This document shows, piece by piece, positions 19,842 through 30,105 of a stretch of 64,000 nucleotides of DNA (position 1 is its first letter; every line of letters begins with the position of its first letter). The notes beneath the pieces were generated by a model. It ran no database searches. It saw nothing but the letters and a program-made list of their open reading frames with translations, and had not been told where the DNA came from. A program made the translations under genes and the position numbers. The DNA is from Fomitopsis serialis (lineage: Eukaryota; Basidiomycota; Agaricomycetes; Polyporales; Fomitopsidaceae): NCBI RefSeq assembly GCF_022376445.1, contig NW_025955146.1, positions 1 to 64,000 of the forward strand, in the 5' to 3' direction.

Positions 19842-21346
19842 TGTTGGTTAGTGGGCGATGTCCCTGAAACCACTAGGAGATGATACTGACCGAGTCACTC
19901 TGGCCAACATTTTATACTCTGAGCCCGAGTTACGGCGAGCGTGCAATTGTGCAGTCGGTGCGAGCAGAGTTGGCGGTAATTGTGAGGTGCATGCCACCGC
20001 CTGCCAAATCAGGCGAGCGAGATCGCCGATGCGCGCCTTGTCTTTTTGTCTTTGACCCGTCCGCTGCCGAGTCAAATTCGCCCGCTATTGTCTCGCCCTG
20101 CATTCGCGAAGCAATCTTCGCCTCGCTCCTCCGCAAAACAAAAAGATCCATCGCGAGCACCACGCTCGTCCGCCTCCAACACAAAAACCTCTATCGCCCG
20201 TCTTTTTGTTTCTGGATCGCAATTTCATCGCCTCGGGATTCCATGCCTCGGCAACCACGATGCTCGAGCAGAGACAGCCTGCCCCATACAGCAATTCGAA
20301 CAGGACCAGCACCGAGATGCTGGTCTCTTTGACGCAGAATGTGGCTCAAGGTTGTGGTCCGTGTGGAGACATCCTTCAACGGACATGTTCCACTGCTTCG
20401 TTGAACTGCCAACAGGTGGTCACCTAGGCCCCAGAGGGACTTATCAGTCTGAATCTAGTGGATGTACTCCTCTTACAACGTATCTGCCCAAGGTCTAGGC
20501 TTGATGGCGCGGCCCAGTGGCCACTACTAGTAGTATCTGGCACGACGCAGGAGAGATGCAACATTGTAACGATCGCATGTCGATCTGGCTCGAGCTTCCA
20601 GAAGCACTTCTTCTCGCAATGGCTTTGATCTGTTCAGAGTGGACGCACATTCGCCCGATGGGCCTCCGGGCTCTCACTTGCCTCCGACGAGTGGATCAAC
20701 GGTGTGTGGTCTCGACTCGATAGCAGGCGTTCCTTGAGGGGACCGCCTCCGAAGGCTTCAGAATTGACGTTCTCGGTAGATTCCATCGTTGTCCGAGGAC
20801 TTCGCGTTATTGCAACATCGGCAAGTCACAGGACGGAGTCCTGGAGTCCCATGCCATACATACGGAGTTACGAGTGCTCTATTGTCCCAGGAAACGTAGG
20901 ACTTCGGGTGCATATCTGCTTCCGCTTCTAAGGTGGTGTTCTCGCAGCCCTCGGGCCCCTTTCATACACCAGGACAATAGATCTTCACGTTCCCAAGACA
21001 ACGAGCCTTAATTTGACGGTATGTGTTTCCCGCGACGCTTGCTTACCGCTAACATTTGTGCAGGCGCCTAGCCATCCTTCGTCTCATGCTTTGACATACT
21101 TGTCCGATGTATACATGTCAGAGAAAGTATCGAAGGCATGCAAAGAAATGAAAAAGTCGAGGCGTGACAGACACAACCAGAGTGGCAAGTCGGAATATCG
21201 GCAAATGACTTCACTGGCAAGTCTCGAATCTCTATAGTCCAGAGACCCGTTCAGATCCAACGGTTTCCAGCAATCCGTATACAGCCGTGAATTCCTCCGT
21301 GCAGATAGATACATGCTTCTGTTACTGCTATATTCTCTATTTCGCC
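19842..21346. other. No recognisable gene
   Basis: Several open frames of 60-150 codons occur on both strands, but none has a known motif or consistent splice sites. The 5' part serves as upstream region of the MYND gene; the 3' part is the downstream flank of the dioxygenase gene. Confidence 0.4.
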
Positions 21347-23007
21347 TCACGCCGCAGCCTGCACCGGCGCAGGCGCAGCATCGTACACTTTCTCGTTCCA
21401 GCCCGGCAAGATCTGCGCCGTCTCGAACTTCGGGTCGCCGCGCACCACGCCGTAGGTGCGCTGCCACTTCTGCTTCGCGAACGTCCACTCCTCCATGGTC
21501 GGCACGTGGTTGCCGGTCTTCTCGAACTCGTTCTGGGTGATGCCTTCGCGCAGGAGGATGGGCGAACCCTTGACAGTCGACAGGACGACATCGTTGTTCG
21601 GGCTGAGAACGCCACGTTGCATCAGCGTTGCCTCTGACGTGGCAATATGGTGAATACGTACCGCGAGAAGTAGAGCAGACCGAGACGGTCAACGTGCTCC
21701 TGATCCTTCGGCGGAGCAGCCACCCTGTTACGGCATCCCTCAGTACCCATTCGTTATGCTGCAGGTATACAACGTACCTGTGAATCGTGCTCTTGACGTA
21801 GCCGCCGGTCAAGAACGACAGCGCGTCGCAGGCGTTGACGGTGAGCGTAGCGTTCTGTGGCTTGACCCACTTCCACTCGCCGGTCTGGTGGTTCTTGATC
21901 TGGAGCGCAGCGACAGGCTGACGGAAGAGGAGCGTCCATGTGCCGAGGTCTACGCGCAGGCGGGTTCAATGCATGCTCGTGGGCAATCTAGATACTGCGG
22001 TTGTGCTTACCAGTGTGGCCGCGGCCCCAGATCCTGCCGAGCTTGAGGTTCTCTTCGGGCGTGTATTTGGTGTACTTCATGTACCGGAGGTGGTCCTGAC
22101 GGCGATCCGAGGGTCGGATCAGCTTGAGGTTGACGATGTGAGAGTAGGCTGACATACCTCGCTCTTCTTCTCGTACTTGTGGAGGTTGAGGAAGTAGTCC
22201 TCTGGAAGTTCGAGAGCGACAGCGAGCAGGACGTGTAGATGGTCCAGGACCTCGGTGTGGAGAGACTGTCATGGGAGCGCGGTGAGTTTCGGTGGTATCG
22301 CATCGAAAGGCACAGCGGGACATACTCTAGCGAATTCCTCGATTTCAGGAATGAAGTCCGCAACGAGCTGGGGGTGGTTGTGCTCGAAGTGCCCGTCAAA
22401 CTCTGGTACCAAAGGAGGTTCAGAATGCATCATCGAATATCATCGCAGCAATACGTACTGGGGATGTTGTACATCTCCGTGTGATCCCTCAGTCCGGAGA
22501 CCGGCTCAAGGCTGAGAACCAAGTCAATCAAGTGACCAGTCAACAATCAATCGACAGGACTTACACTCGCCGTCCGGCGGGTATGTAACCATTGAACTTG
22601 CCCTGGTCTGGTGGAACGCACGTCAACGATGCATACTACCACACGCAGGAAGGTGCTTACCCAAGCCCTCCGGGATGTACTTGCGCCTCTCCTCGAGCGG
22701 GAGCTCGTAGACACGCTTGCCGAGTGAGAATTGGCGGTTCACACGCTCCTGGGAGATGTTGAAGTTCTTGACGTAGAAGAAGCCGTCCTCCCGCACGGCC
22801 TTCAGGAGGGTCTGTGCTAGCTCCTTCTTGCCCTCGGGGGTCGCTAGCAGACTGAAGTCGAGGGTGATGAGATCCGCCCAGTCCAACTCCTCCTGTAATC
22901 ACGGAAATCAGATATGTCTTCATTAGACGAACAAACATCGCGAGCCCACTGACCTTGGTCTCAGGAACGAAGTTGAAGGAGCCGAGCTCGGGTGCGGGGA
23001 CGGGCAT
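21347..23007 (-). CDS. 2-oxoglutarate/Fe(II)-dependent dioxygenase, isopenicillin-N-synthase-like fold
   Basis: The first exon encodes MPVPAPELGSFNFVPETK. The next contains LDWADLITLDFSLLATPEG and the N-terminal DIOX_N signature around EDGFFYVKNF and GKRVYELPLEERR. Later exons give FNGYIPAGRR, EFDGHFEHNHPQLVADF, SLHTEVLDHLHVLLAVALEL, LPEDYFLNLHKY, then YMKYTKYTPEENLKLGR. The iron ligands are visible: GRGHTDLGTWT supplies H-x-D and STIHR the distal histidine, followed by the 2-oxoglutarate-binding arginine region GLLYFSR. The C-terminus runs to PGWNEKVYDAAPAP. About 380 aa, the normal size for fungal members. These enzymes oxidise small molecules; the substrate cannot be told from sequence. 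It is a single gene without obvious pathway partners nearby. Confidence 0.85.
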
Positions 23008-23661
23008 GTTGTAATGTACTGGATGAGGCTAGGGAGAACGAGGCGGATGCTCTGTCAGATAGTAGTCCACCGCGGCTCTTTTCAATGCCATCCAGTAGCC
23101 ACATGATGAAGAGCGAGTACATGGCAAAGTATGGTGAGCGTTTCGCCGCCGACTGGCCGGGAAGGTTGGTCAGATGCGTGGGTCACCTCATTGGATTGCT
23201 GGATGATGCAATCCGAAGCTGACGTCCGGGGACAGCTGCAGCAATGGAGATAACACCAACTTCGCGGTACCACGGACGTTCCGATATGGTGTACGTAGAA
23301 TGCCGGGAGGCAAATGGCCCGTGGACTAGTTTGAACTGTGCCTATTGCGACAGCGTGATAGGGTGCGTCACGGTGTGGAGCACGAGACGGTGATCTTCAT
23401 TAAATCCAGACTGGGTTTGCAGAACTTTTCTTAGCTAAAGACAAGTCAGCAACTCAGTGCAATCAAGTCATCGAATGTTGAGCCTGAGGTACTCACGGTC
23501 CGAGAGGCAACCGCGTTTTTCCACTGGTTTCGACATACAGTACGACCCACAGAAAGCCGACGGGAGCACCATAAACCTGAACTTTAGCATCATCATATGT
23601 GTCGCCAGCTTGAACAGTAGAGCACGCCCTTATAGATACCGACGGGGAGACAGAGAGACAG
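23008..23661. other. Upstream region of the dioxygenase gene, no gene seen
   Basis: Short frames only, no motif. It ends at the left target TA of the MITE-like element. Confidence 0.4.
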
Positions 23662-23663
23662 TA

Positions 23664-23958
23664 CTGTAGTATTCAATTCAATCCGGCGCAGGTTGTGACT
23701 GTGACAGCCGCGCCGCCGCCAGGCGGCGCGGCGCGAGCGACGGTGACGTGTGACAAAGACGGTGCAGACGGTGCGGCGGAGCGTCGATGGGCTATAAACG
23801 TCGTCAAAACGAGTGCTGAGGCCGCCGCCGGAGGCGGCCAAATTTTTGTGCATTTGTCACAACCGGCGGGACCCCCAGTGACCCGTGACAAGGGTCCTTT
23901 ACCGGTGTGGCGAGGGGCCTTGTGACGCGTGACCGCCGGACTGTATTGAATACTACAG
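23664..23958. mobile_element. MITE-like element, 295 bp, TA target site
   Basis: Both ends carry the inverted sequence CTGTAGTATTCAAT followed, after a few mismatches, by TCCGGCG, about 25 bp with two mismatches. TA lies directly outside each end (23662-23663 and 23959-23960), as in Tc1/mariner-type insertions. No coding capacity. The interior is very GC-rich with a perfect 11 bp stem and GCCA loop at 23707-23732 and a 7 bp stem at 23820-23839. It probably moves with the transposase of a larger relative not in this window. Confidence 0.78.
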
Positions 23959-24258
23959 TACTTGTTGAGACGACAGCTTGACGGTTTCTTTCAATCAAAT
24001 GTAATCTAGATCTGACCGCAGGCAAGCGGCGATCGGATCTCAGCCATCTGAGATCCACGTCGTCGCTCCCAGCCTCCCACTGAGTGACTGACGACGGCGC
24101 ACTACTTGTGTACCACAGTCGTTGTCCCTCTCTGCTCGAGATCATCTCTAAGTGCTGCATACAGCATGATCCTGAACGACAGGCTACTTACTCTCAGTGA
24201 TGTATCATCTCCAGGACAAGTGGACGACCAAATGACCGTCAGACCAGAATTGTCAAAA

Positions 24259-24740
24259 TCAACCACCACCATTCAAGTCATAGTTATCTCGAACAGTTGC
24301 CCGAGTCTTTGTATTTGTCCAAGGCTCCAGGCCACTGCGGATGGCGGGCAGGTATCGCAGAGCCACCTCTCCGGGGCTAGCGTACTTGATGCAATCCTTG
24401 ATGGTATAGTGCAATGCAGGCTTCTATGGGCCGTGGCGTTAGAGCGTGACACACTGTCGCAATCGCCCTCTTTCTCTCTCGCGCAGTCATTGTAAGTTCT
24501 CTCCTTGACTATTCTTTCAATCGAGCTTCTCAAAGCGTTACGAGACTTACAAATATGCAGATACTTGCCCGCTTTCGTGAAACGATAGCCTGCATGCGGA
24601 TATGGCGCGAGGGATGCACCCTTGGGCGCTAGGTTCAGGTCTTGCACGCCATTCAGTACACGAATGAGCTTTCGTCTTCAGGTCCGAGATAACTCACATA
24701 GGTTGTTCTTCGCTACTTCTTAAGTAATGTTGCAGCCGCC
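24259..24740 (-). pseudogene. 3' remnant of a gene, possibly membrane dipeptidase (peptidase M19)
   Basis: Clear coding texture on the - strand: NNL, then LIRVLNGVQDLNLAP, then after an intron-like gap a run from ALHYTIKDCIKYASPGEVAL to RDNYDLNGGG and a TGA at 24259-24261. The piece around NNLIRVLNGVQ resembles the end of peptidase M19 proteins (consensus like N-x-LRVL-x-GVE), but this is a weak match. Upstream there is an immediate in-frame stop, and the gap that would have to be an intron is only about 30 bases. It appears to be a truncated remnant left beside the transporter gene. Confidence 0.4.
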
Positions 24741-24810
24741 AATCATGCGGGCTTGGTTCGTCCCTGTCCTCACTTAGGCTTGTCTCCTGCATACGCGTAC
24801 GCGGTTCACC

Positions 24811-27578
24811 ATGAGCAAGACAGGCCCGCGTCCCTTGAGCAGCTACGTGTGGTGGGCCGGAAGTTGTATGCATGCTCTCCTATGCTAACGATCGCCGCAG
24901 GGATACTTGGAACAAACCTCCGTTGGAGAGGAAGTTCCTTGCGAAGCTGGACTCATGCCTTTTGATCTACGCGGCGCTGTCCTACTTTAGCAAATAAGTT
25001 CTTTTCTTTCTCTCTCCATTTATCCATCTCACCTTTACCTGTACGTATTTGGATCAACAGAACGTGACTGTGAGTTCATATCGTTTCAAAATAGGTTCAC
25101 CTCTGATGTATCCCGTAGAATGCCTACGTCTCTGGGATGCAAGAGGAGTGGGTGCTGATCGCTGGCGATCGTCCATTTAACTGATCGCTTCTCCCAGCCT
25201 CGGCCTGTGAATCGCACGCTTCTCTGCCTATGATCGATTGCTGATCCTTCCACAGCCACGGAAATCAGTTGAACTACATCACGACTGCTTGGACGTGCGG
25301 ATATGTGATTGGTCAAATCCCTGCGAAGTGAGGAATACTGTATCCGTTCTCTATACATGGCCTTATCCCTGATCTGCGCCTCATAGCATGTTAATCACGA
25401 GAGTACGACCATCAATATGGGTATGTTGATAATCACGGTGTTAACGACCATTCTCTGACAACGTCGTCGTAGATTCCGCTCACGGAGGTAGTTTGGAGCG
25501 GTTTGACTATGTGCCTTGCGTCGGCGAAGAGTTTTGGCGCTCTTGTTACTATCCGTTTCTTCGTCGGTGAGCTAGCCTATATGCGCCCGACCCAATATCA
25601 TGCTGATGAACGGATCAAGGCCTCGCCGAGTCTTCCTTCTATCCAGCAATGCAATACGTCACTGGCAGTTGGTACAAGCCTGACGAACTAGGCAAAAGAG
25701 CGTGCATATTTCATGTACGTGTTTCTCGTTAGAAACCATGTCACTGTCAGCTCAGCCTTCATAGACGGCAAGCGCCTTCGGTCCCATGATAAGTGGCTTT
25801 TTACAAGCTGTATGTCGCCTCAAAGGACACCGTGATCGTTTCTGACGCTAGTTAATAGGCAGCGTACGACGGCCTCAACGGAACATACGGTCTTGCGGGG
25901 TGGAGATGTGAGCCACATGGGTGAAGATGAAGTGCAGTCTGATCAACGTTTCGTAGGGCTCTTCATCATCGACGGGATCATTACAGTTCCTATCGCCCTC
26001 CTAGGTTTCCTCATCATGCCAGGTTAGTCTCAGATGCCATAGAGGGCGCGGCAGCTCATTTGCGCGGACATATATCAGATCTGCCCTCCAACACAAGGCC
26101 AAACTACTTGTACAGTCAGGACGAGATCGACCTGGCGAATCGCCGTATGGCGGAGATTGGACGGAAGCCTCCCGGGAAATTCACCAAGAAGAAGGCAGGC
26201 ACAATTTCCCGGCTGCGGATGTTTGCTCATCATTGTAACTCGTGTCTCAGGTGTTCAAGTTCTTCACGACGTGGCACCTGTACCTCCTCACGCTCCGTAG
26301 GTCGCTACACCGACTTGCGAGGGTATTGTCGCTGACTTGATCTTCTCAGTATACGTTCTGGTATGTTCCGAGCCTGTATTTGTCAAATTATAGCTGTAGC
26401 TTGACGCGGCTGGCCAGTTCAACAATGGTGGAAATCCCGCGGGTTCGATGATCTTTTGGTACGTACGGCACCACGCGCGTGGCTCATTCCAAGTCTCAAA
26501 TGTTTCCTAGGCTGAAGAGCTTCAACACACCCGAGAAGACTGTGTACACGGTTGCGCAGATCAATACGTACCCGCTACCAATCTATGCCGTACAGATATT
26601 GACAAGTGAGTCCTTGGGGTAGTGAAATCTTCAGGACACATTGGCTGAACCTCATCGCTCGCAGCGCTGACTTATGCATGGTGGTCGGATGCCGTGCAGG
26701 CGCGTTGGCCCCCTATGATCCTCGCAGCAGTAAGAGTGATTCGAAATATAGACGTGTCGCCTCTGACGTACATTCTTCTAGACCTGGAATATGGTGGTTT
26801 GCATCGTCTTGGCTGCTACGCCTGTGTACACACACATAACTCGGTAAGCCCCCATTATTCTCGCGTCCTATGCGCTCTACTCACCCGCATTTCAGGCGCT
26901 GGGTATTCTACTATATGGTACGCACCACCGAAAGTGATCATGGGAATGTCTGATGAAACAACCATTGATGGCGTAGACATCGGTCACCGGAGGACTGTCC
27001 GGATTGATCCTGTCATGGGCAAACGAGCTCACAGGAGAAGACAGCGAGAGTGCGTTCTGCGTCGCAATCGAAACCGGACGCGCACTGAAGTGAACCTATC
27101 CAGAACGTGCGTTTGTCGTCGCATGTTGCAATACGTTTGCATACGTCGTGCAAACGTGGTTTCCCACGTAGGAATTGTCTATTCTTCTGCCTTCGTACTG
27201 CGTCGCTCAATGACTCTACTGGACAGGGTCCTCTTTCCTCAAGTGGAGCAACCCCGGTATGCACGGTATCTCTGATCTGACCACCGTAGTTGACGAGTGC
27301 GGTCACAGTGTATTCAAAGGGAACGTGGCGACGGCCTGTATGATGGTCGCCCTGAGTAGGTCTGATTCACTCGCATTGGGCACTGCCGGCTAAGTCATCT
27401 GCTATCAGTTTGCACAGCACTCACCGTGCTTGCCTTGTCGCGTCGCGATGCGCGGAGGAAAGCTCGCGAGGTTCAGCTTGAACAACCCACGAGTGATCGT
27501 GCGTCCTCCGATGATCTCAAACTCGGCAAAGATGACGCCATTGCATCGAGTGTAGTAGTTGAGGAACTCAGAGGCTGA
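24811..27578 (+). CDS. MFS transporter, allantoate permease / anion:cation symporter type
   Basis: A plasma-membrane proton symporter of the Dal5/Liz1-like family, which takes up small organic anions such as allantoate, pantothenate or biotin; the substrate is not determined. About 18 small exons join into roughly 500 aa: MSKTGPRPLSSYVWDTW, KFLAKLDSCLLIYAALSYFS, YLDQQNVTNAYVSGMQE, NQLNYITTAWTCGYVIGQIP, TEVVWSGLTMCLASAKSFG, ESSFYPAMQYVTGSWYKPDE, GLAGWRW, a central loop NRRMAEIGRKPPGKFTKKK, FKFFTTWHLYLLTLLYVL, NNGGNPAGSMIFWLKSF, YAWWSDAVQARWPP, ANELTGED, VVACCNTFAYVVQTWFP and a charged cytoplasmic tail ending VVEELRG. An intron at 24994-25044 must be AT-AC and one at 26195-26250 is GC-AG. Very small exons include 11 bases (TATACGTTCTG). 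Confidence 0.85.
24994..25044 (+). other. Candidate AT-AC intron (51 bp) in the MFS gene
   Basis: The intron starts ATAAGTTC and ends CTGTAC. Joining its flanks gives AGC AAG TAT TTG GAT CAA CAG, reading SKYLDQQ, the expected family sequence. Without removal the frame stops at once (TAA at 24995-24997). No GT-AG pair gives the conserved residues. Confidence 0.6.
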
Positions 27579-27756
27579 GAATCATCGTTGGTAGCACCGT
27601 AACGTCTCGTACACGTGGGGCATCGCACCGAGCCAAAGGGTTTCAAGAAGAATGAATAAATACTTTCGGCATTGATTTTGAAGCGGTGACAGACCCCACA
27701 CCCGTACCGTACAGGAATGCGCACATAGAGCGAAGAAGATGGAGGTGCTACCCATT

Positions 27757-29491
27757 CTACCGTGGCTCTTCCTGAATATCCGTATCGCCGTAGGCATTCG
27801 CCTGATCCGTGTCGTCGGCGTCATTGTCTAGATCGTTCATCATGTCCATTTCATATTCTTCGGTGTCACCGCGGGTAGCGTGTGCAGCCGCTGCGAGACC
27901 AGGATGAGGTTCGAAAGTGATGCTTGATACGTGGGTGAGGTCGTCCAGCATACGGGAAATCGTGGAGCCTGATTCGTCCGGATTGATGTCTCTGATAGAG
28001 GCTTTCCGGAGATTGAGGAGGAGCCGCGACAATAAGACTATCTGTATCCTTTGAGACCTCAAATGAGCATCAAGGCTTTCTGTTAGGGAGGCAGGTAATA
28101 CGCACGATTGAGAGAACATGTTGAAAAAAACCACATCCTGACGTAAGGCTGATGAGGATGCAAACCGACGAATAGTCATAGTACGATCGCACCGCAAGAT
28201 ATGTGAGTAGACAGTAGACGAGCTGCAGAAGCAACATTGCTCTAGCAACAAGGGTATATAAGAACACAGCATGTGTAGATGGGCGGAGTAGGACGTGCAT
28301 GAAATAGACAGTACCTGGGAGCAGCCCAACATTAGTCGTCGGGTAGAGAAGTAGAATTGAAGTTTGCCGCACCGTCTCGGAGAAAGAACCATGAGATGCT
28401 GAACGACCTTGGATTGACTCGAGCGTCCTTTACAGACCGTTGTACAAGAAATAGCAGTCTTGACCAGGTGAGACCGGCAACGATGGCTTGCGAGAGTACA
28501 TTGAAAATGGATCCAACAAGCGTCACTACGACCCAAGGTCAGCAAGCTTGCTTGAAATAAGATCGGTTTGTTACAAGAGGTCACCTCTTCATGCAATCAG
28601 TGAAGGCATGTGATTGTCCAATGGTAAATACTCACTTTTCAGCTGTGCTACCTACGAACTGGGCCATAATTTTGCAGACCCAGGTACCATCGACGTCCAC
28701 TAACTGATATTGGGTTGTAGCTATGTTGTACTGCAGGTGTATGTCAGTTTGTCATTCTCCAACTTAAAGTCCGTCAGACTTTGCCTACCACATTGACGAT
28801 AACCGTAAATATGTCTGTCGCGAACACTGTCGCAGCCCACACCAAGCTACGGTTGCTGACTGCGTAAGCGCGAATCGCCGAAATCACTGATGATGACGCC
28901 AGTACAAGTTCAGTACATAAGGCGAAAACGGAGTCTTGGGACAAGAGACGGACCTGCATCCAGTACATTCGGGAACAGAGCGAATGCTGAGGAGATGACG
29001 TAGCTATCGCGGCAACTGTGCATCATATAAGTCATCGAGACGATGGAATGAATGACGATGAGTGACTGACTTTCCCAAAGTCTATGGAACATAGTCAAAG
29101 AGTAGTGCGAATGTGCAGAAGGATGCGGTGACATACCGGTAAGTACAGAATGGACGCCAACAGGGTAATTGACATGCCAATCGCGGTGAATCGTATCAAG
29201 CCCATGAGCACGGTCATGCCAAATGGTGCACGCTGCAGCCATAAGAGAGTGATGTCGCTGCCCACAGTAAGCAGATAATCATACATGGCAAATACTGCAA
29301 TCGCAATGAGCGATCCATAGCGAGGCTACTTCACTATACTCAGACAGACCTGTACACGCCATGATGATGTAACTCTGTACTACGCTGGACATGATAAGGT
29401 GAGCTCAGTAACGGTCTCAGGACAGAACAGTGAGATATAGCACCGACCCAGCCTGTACATCGGCAATCGCTTCGGCCGTGGATGTAGACAT
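27757..29491 (-). CDS. DUF6533 seven-helix membrane protein, copy D
   Basis: Start at 29489-29491 (MSTSTAEAIADVQAGS), then the signature MYDYLLTVGSDITLLW. The 11-base exon (29071-29081, ACTTTGGGAAA) yields TLGNC with the next exon. The 2-base exon (28585-28586) lies between introns of 49 and 59 bases. Later exons encode AIRAYAVSNRSLVWAA, QYQLVDVDGTWVC, LVGSIFNVLSQAIVAG, LTWSRLLFLV and SISWFFLRDG. The tail has LLLNLRKASIRD and ends DTDIQEEPR. One acceptor is altered: where copy E has CTGAAG, this gene has CTGAAC, but an AG 21 bases downstream would remove seven residues in frame. Otherwise intact; function unknown. Confidence 0.75.
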
Positions 29492-29639
29492 GGAGGAACT
29501 AGCGTCCTTCTAGAGAATGGAGTTCAGAAACCGGATGGCGACTGACCGGATGTATTCTCAGTTGCGACCTTTTATGCCTTTCATTGAGTTTTAAAAGTGG
29601 CGTGCAACATATGATATGACTTTATTTCGCACACTGATT

Positions 29640-30105
29640 GTTAGAGAACCACAGCCTTGAGTACGTCTGAAATCCGACGGTCAGGGAATTTGTTATGCGT
29701 GGATGGGCGCATATTAAGAGGCAGCGCTATGGACGCTGCAGCTCAATAACACCCATGCATTCAGGCAACATTCGTGTCCATGTTGGCGACGGGAAGAATC
29801 ACTGCGTGCATTGCCTCGCACGAGGCTGGCAGGCGCCTGTCACAATTGCCACACAGCAACTCAGGCTTCCAGTCCGATCTCTACCAAAAGACTCAAGACG
29901 TAAGCGACCGATTGCAGGAATGAGAAAGGGCACATACCTCCTCCGACTTCCGCCCACACGCTTCAGGATGTATGAGCAGCGCTTTCAGCCACAGTTGACG
30001 CCGACAACGGTCAATTTGCATATGAGCCTTGTGCGAGAAATGACACAGATACCGATCTTATTACATACGTACATCTCGTACATTCTTCCTTCATCGTAGC
30101 AAATC
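29640..30105. repeat. Near-identical block shared by both inverted arms
   Basis: This stretch just beyond the GAL1 stop codon is almost identical to 47342-47805 reversed: I count about two differences in the central 400 bases, whereas adjoining GAL1 and DUF6533 exons of the arms differ much more. A frame of 134 codons (29695-30099, +) is open in both copies, but it has no known motif and reads antisense to the GAL1 3' region, so I do not call it a gene. Confidence 0.7.

Noticed and set aside
20046..20723. Frames of 60-150 codons at 20.0-20.7 kb as genes
   Set aside because: No motifs, no consistent exon-intron pattern, and overlapping frames on the other strand are equally open.
24958..25050. 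MFS transporter as a pseudogene because of the TAA after the YFSK segment
   Set aside because: An AT-AC intron removes the stop and restores the family sequence exactly, and the remaining exons have no defects.
29695..30099. A 134-codon frame conserved in both inverted arms as a protein gene
   Set aside because: The two copies are nearly identical in DNA, so openness of the frame in both is not independent evidence; no motif and no promoter were seen. Kept only as a conserved block.
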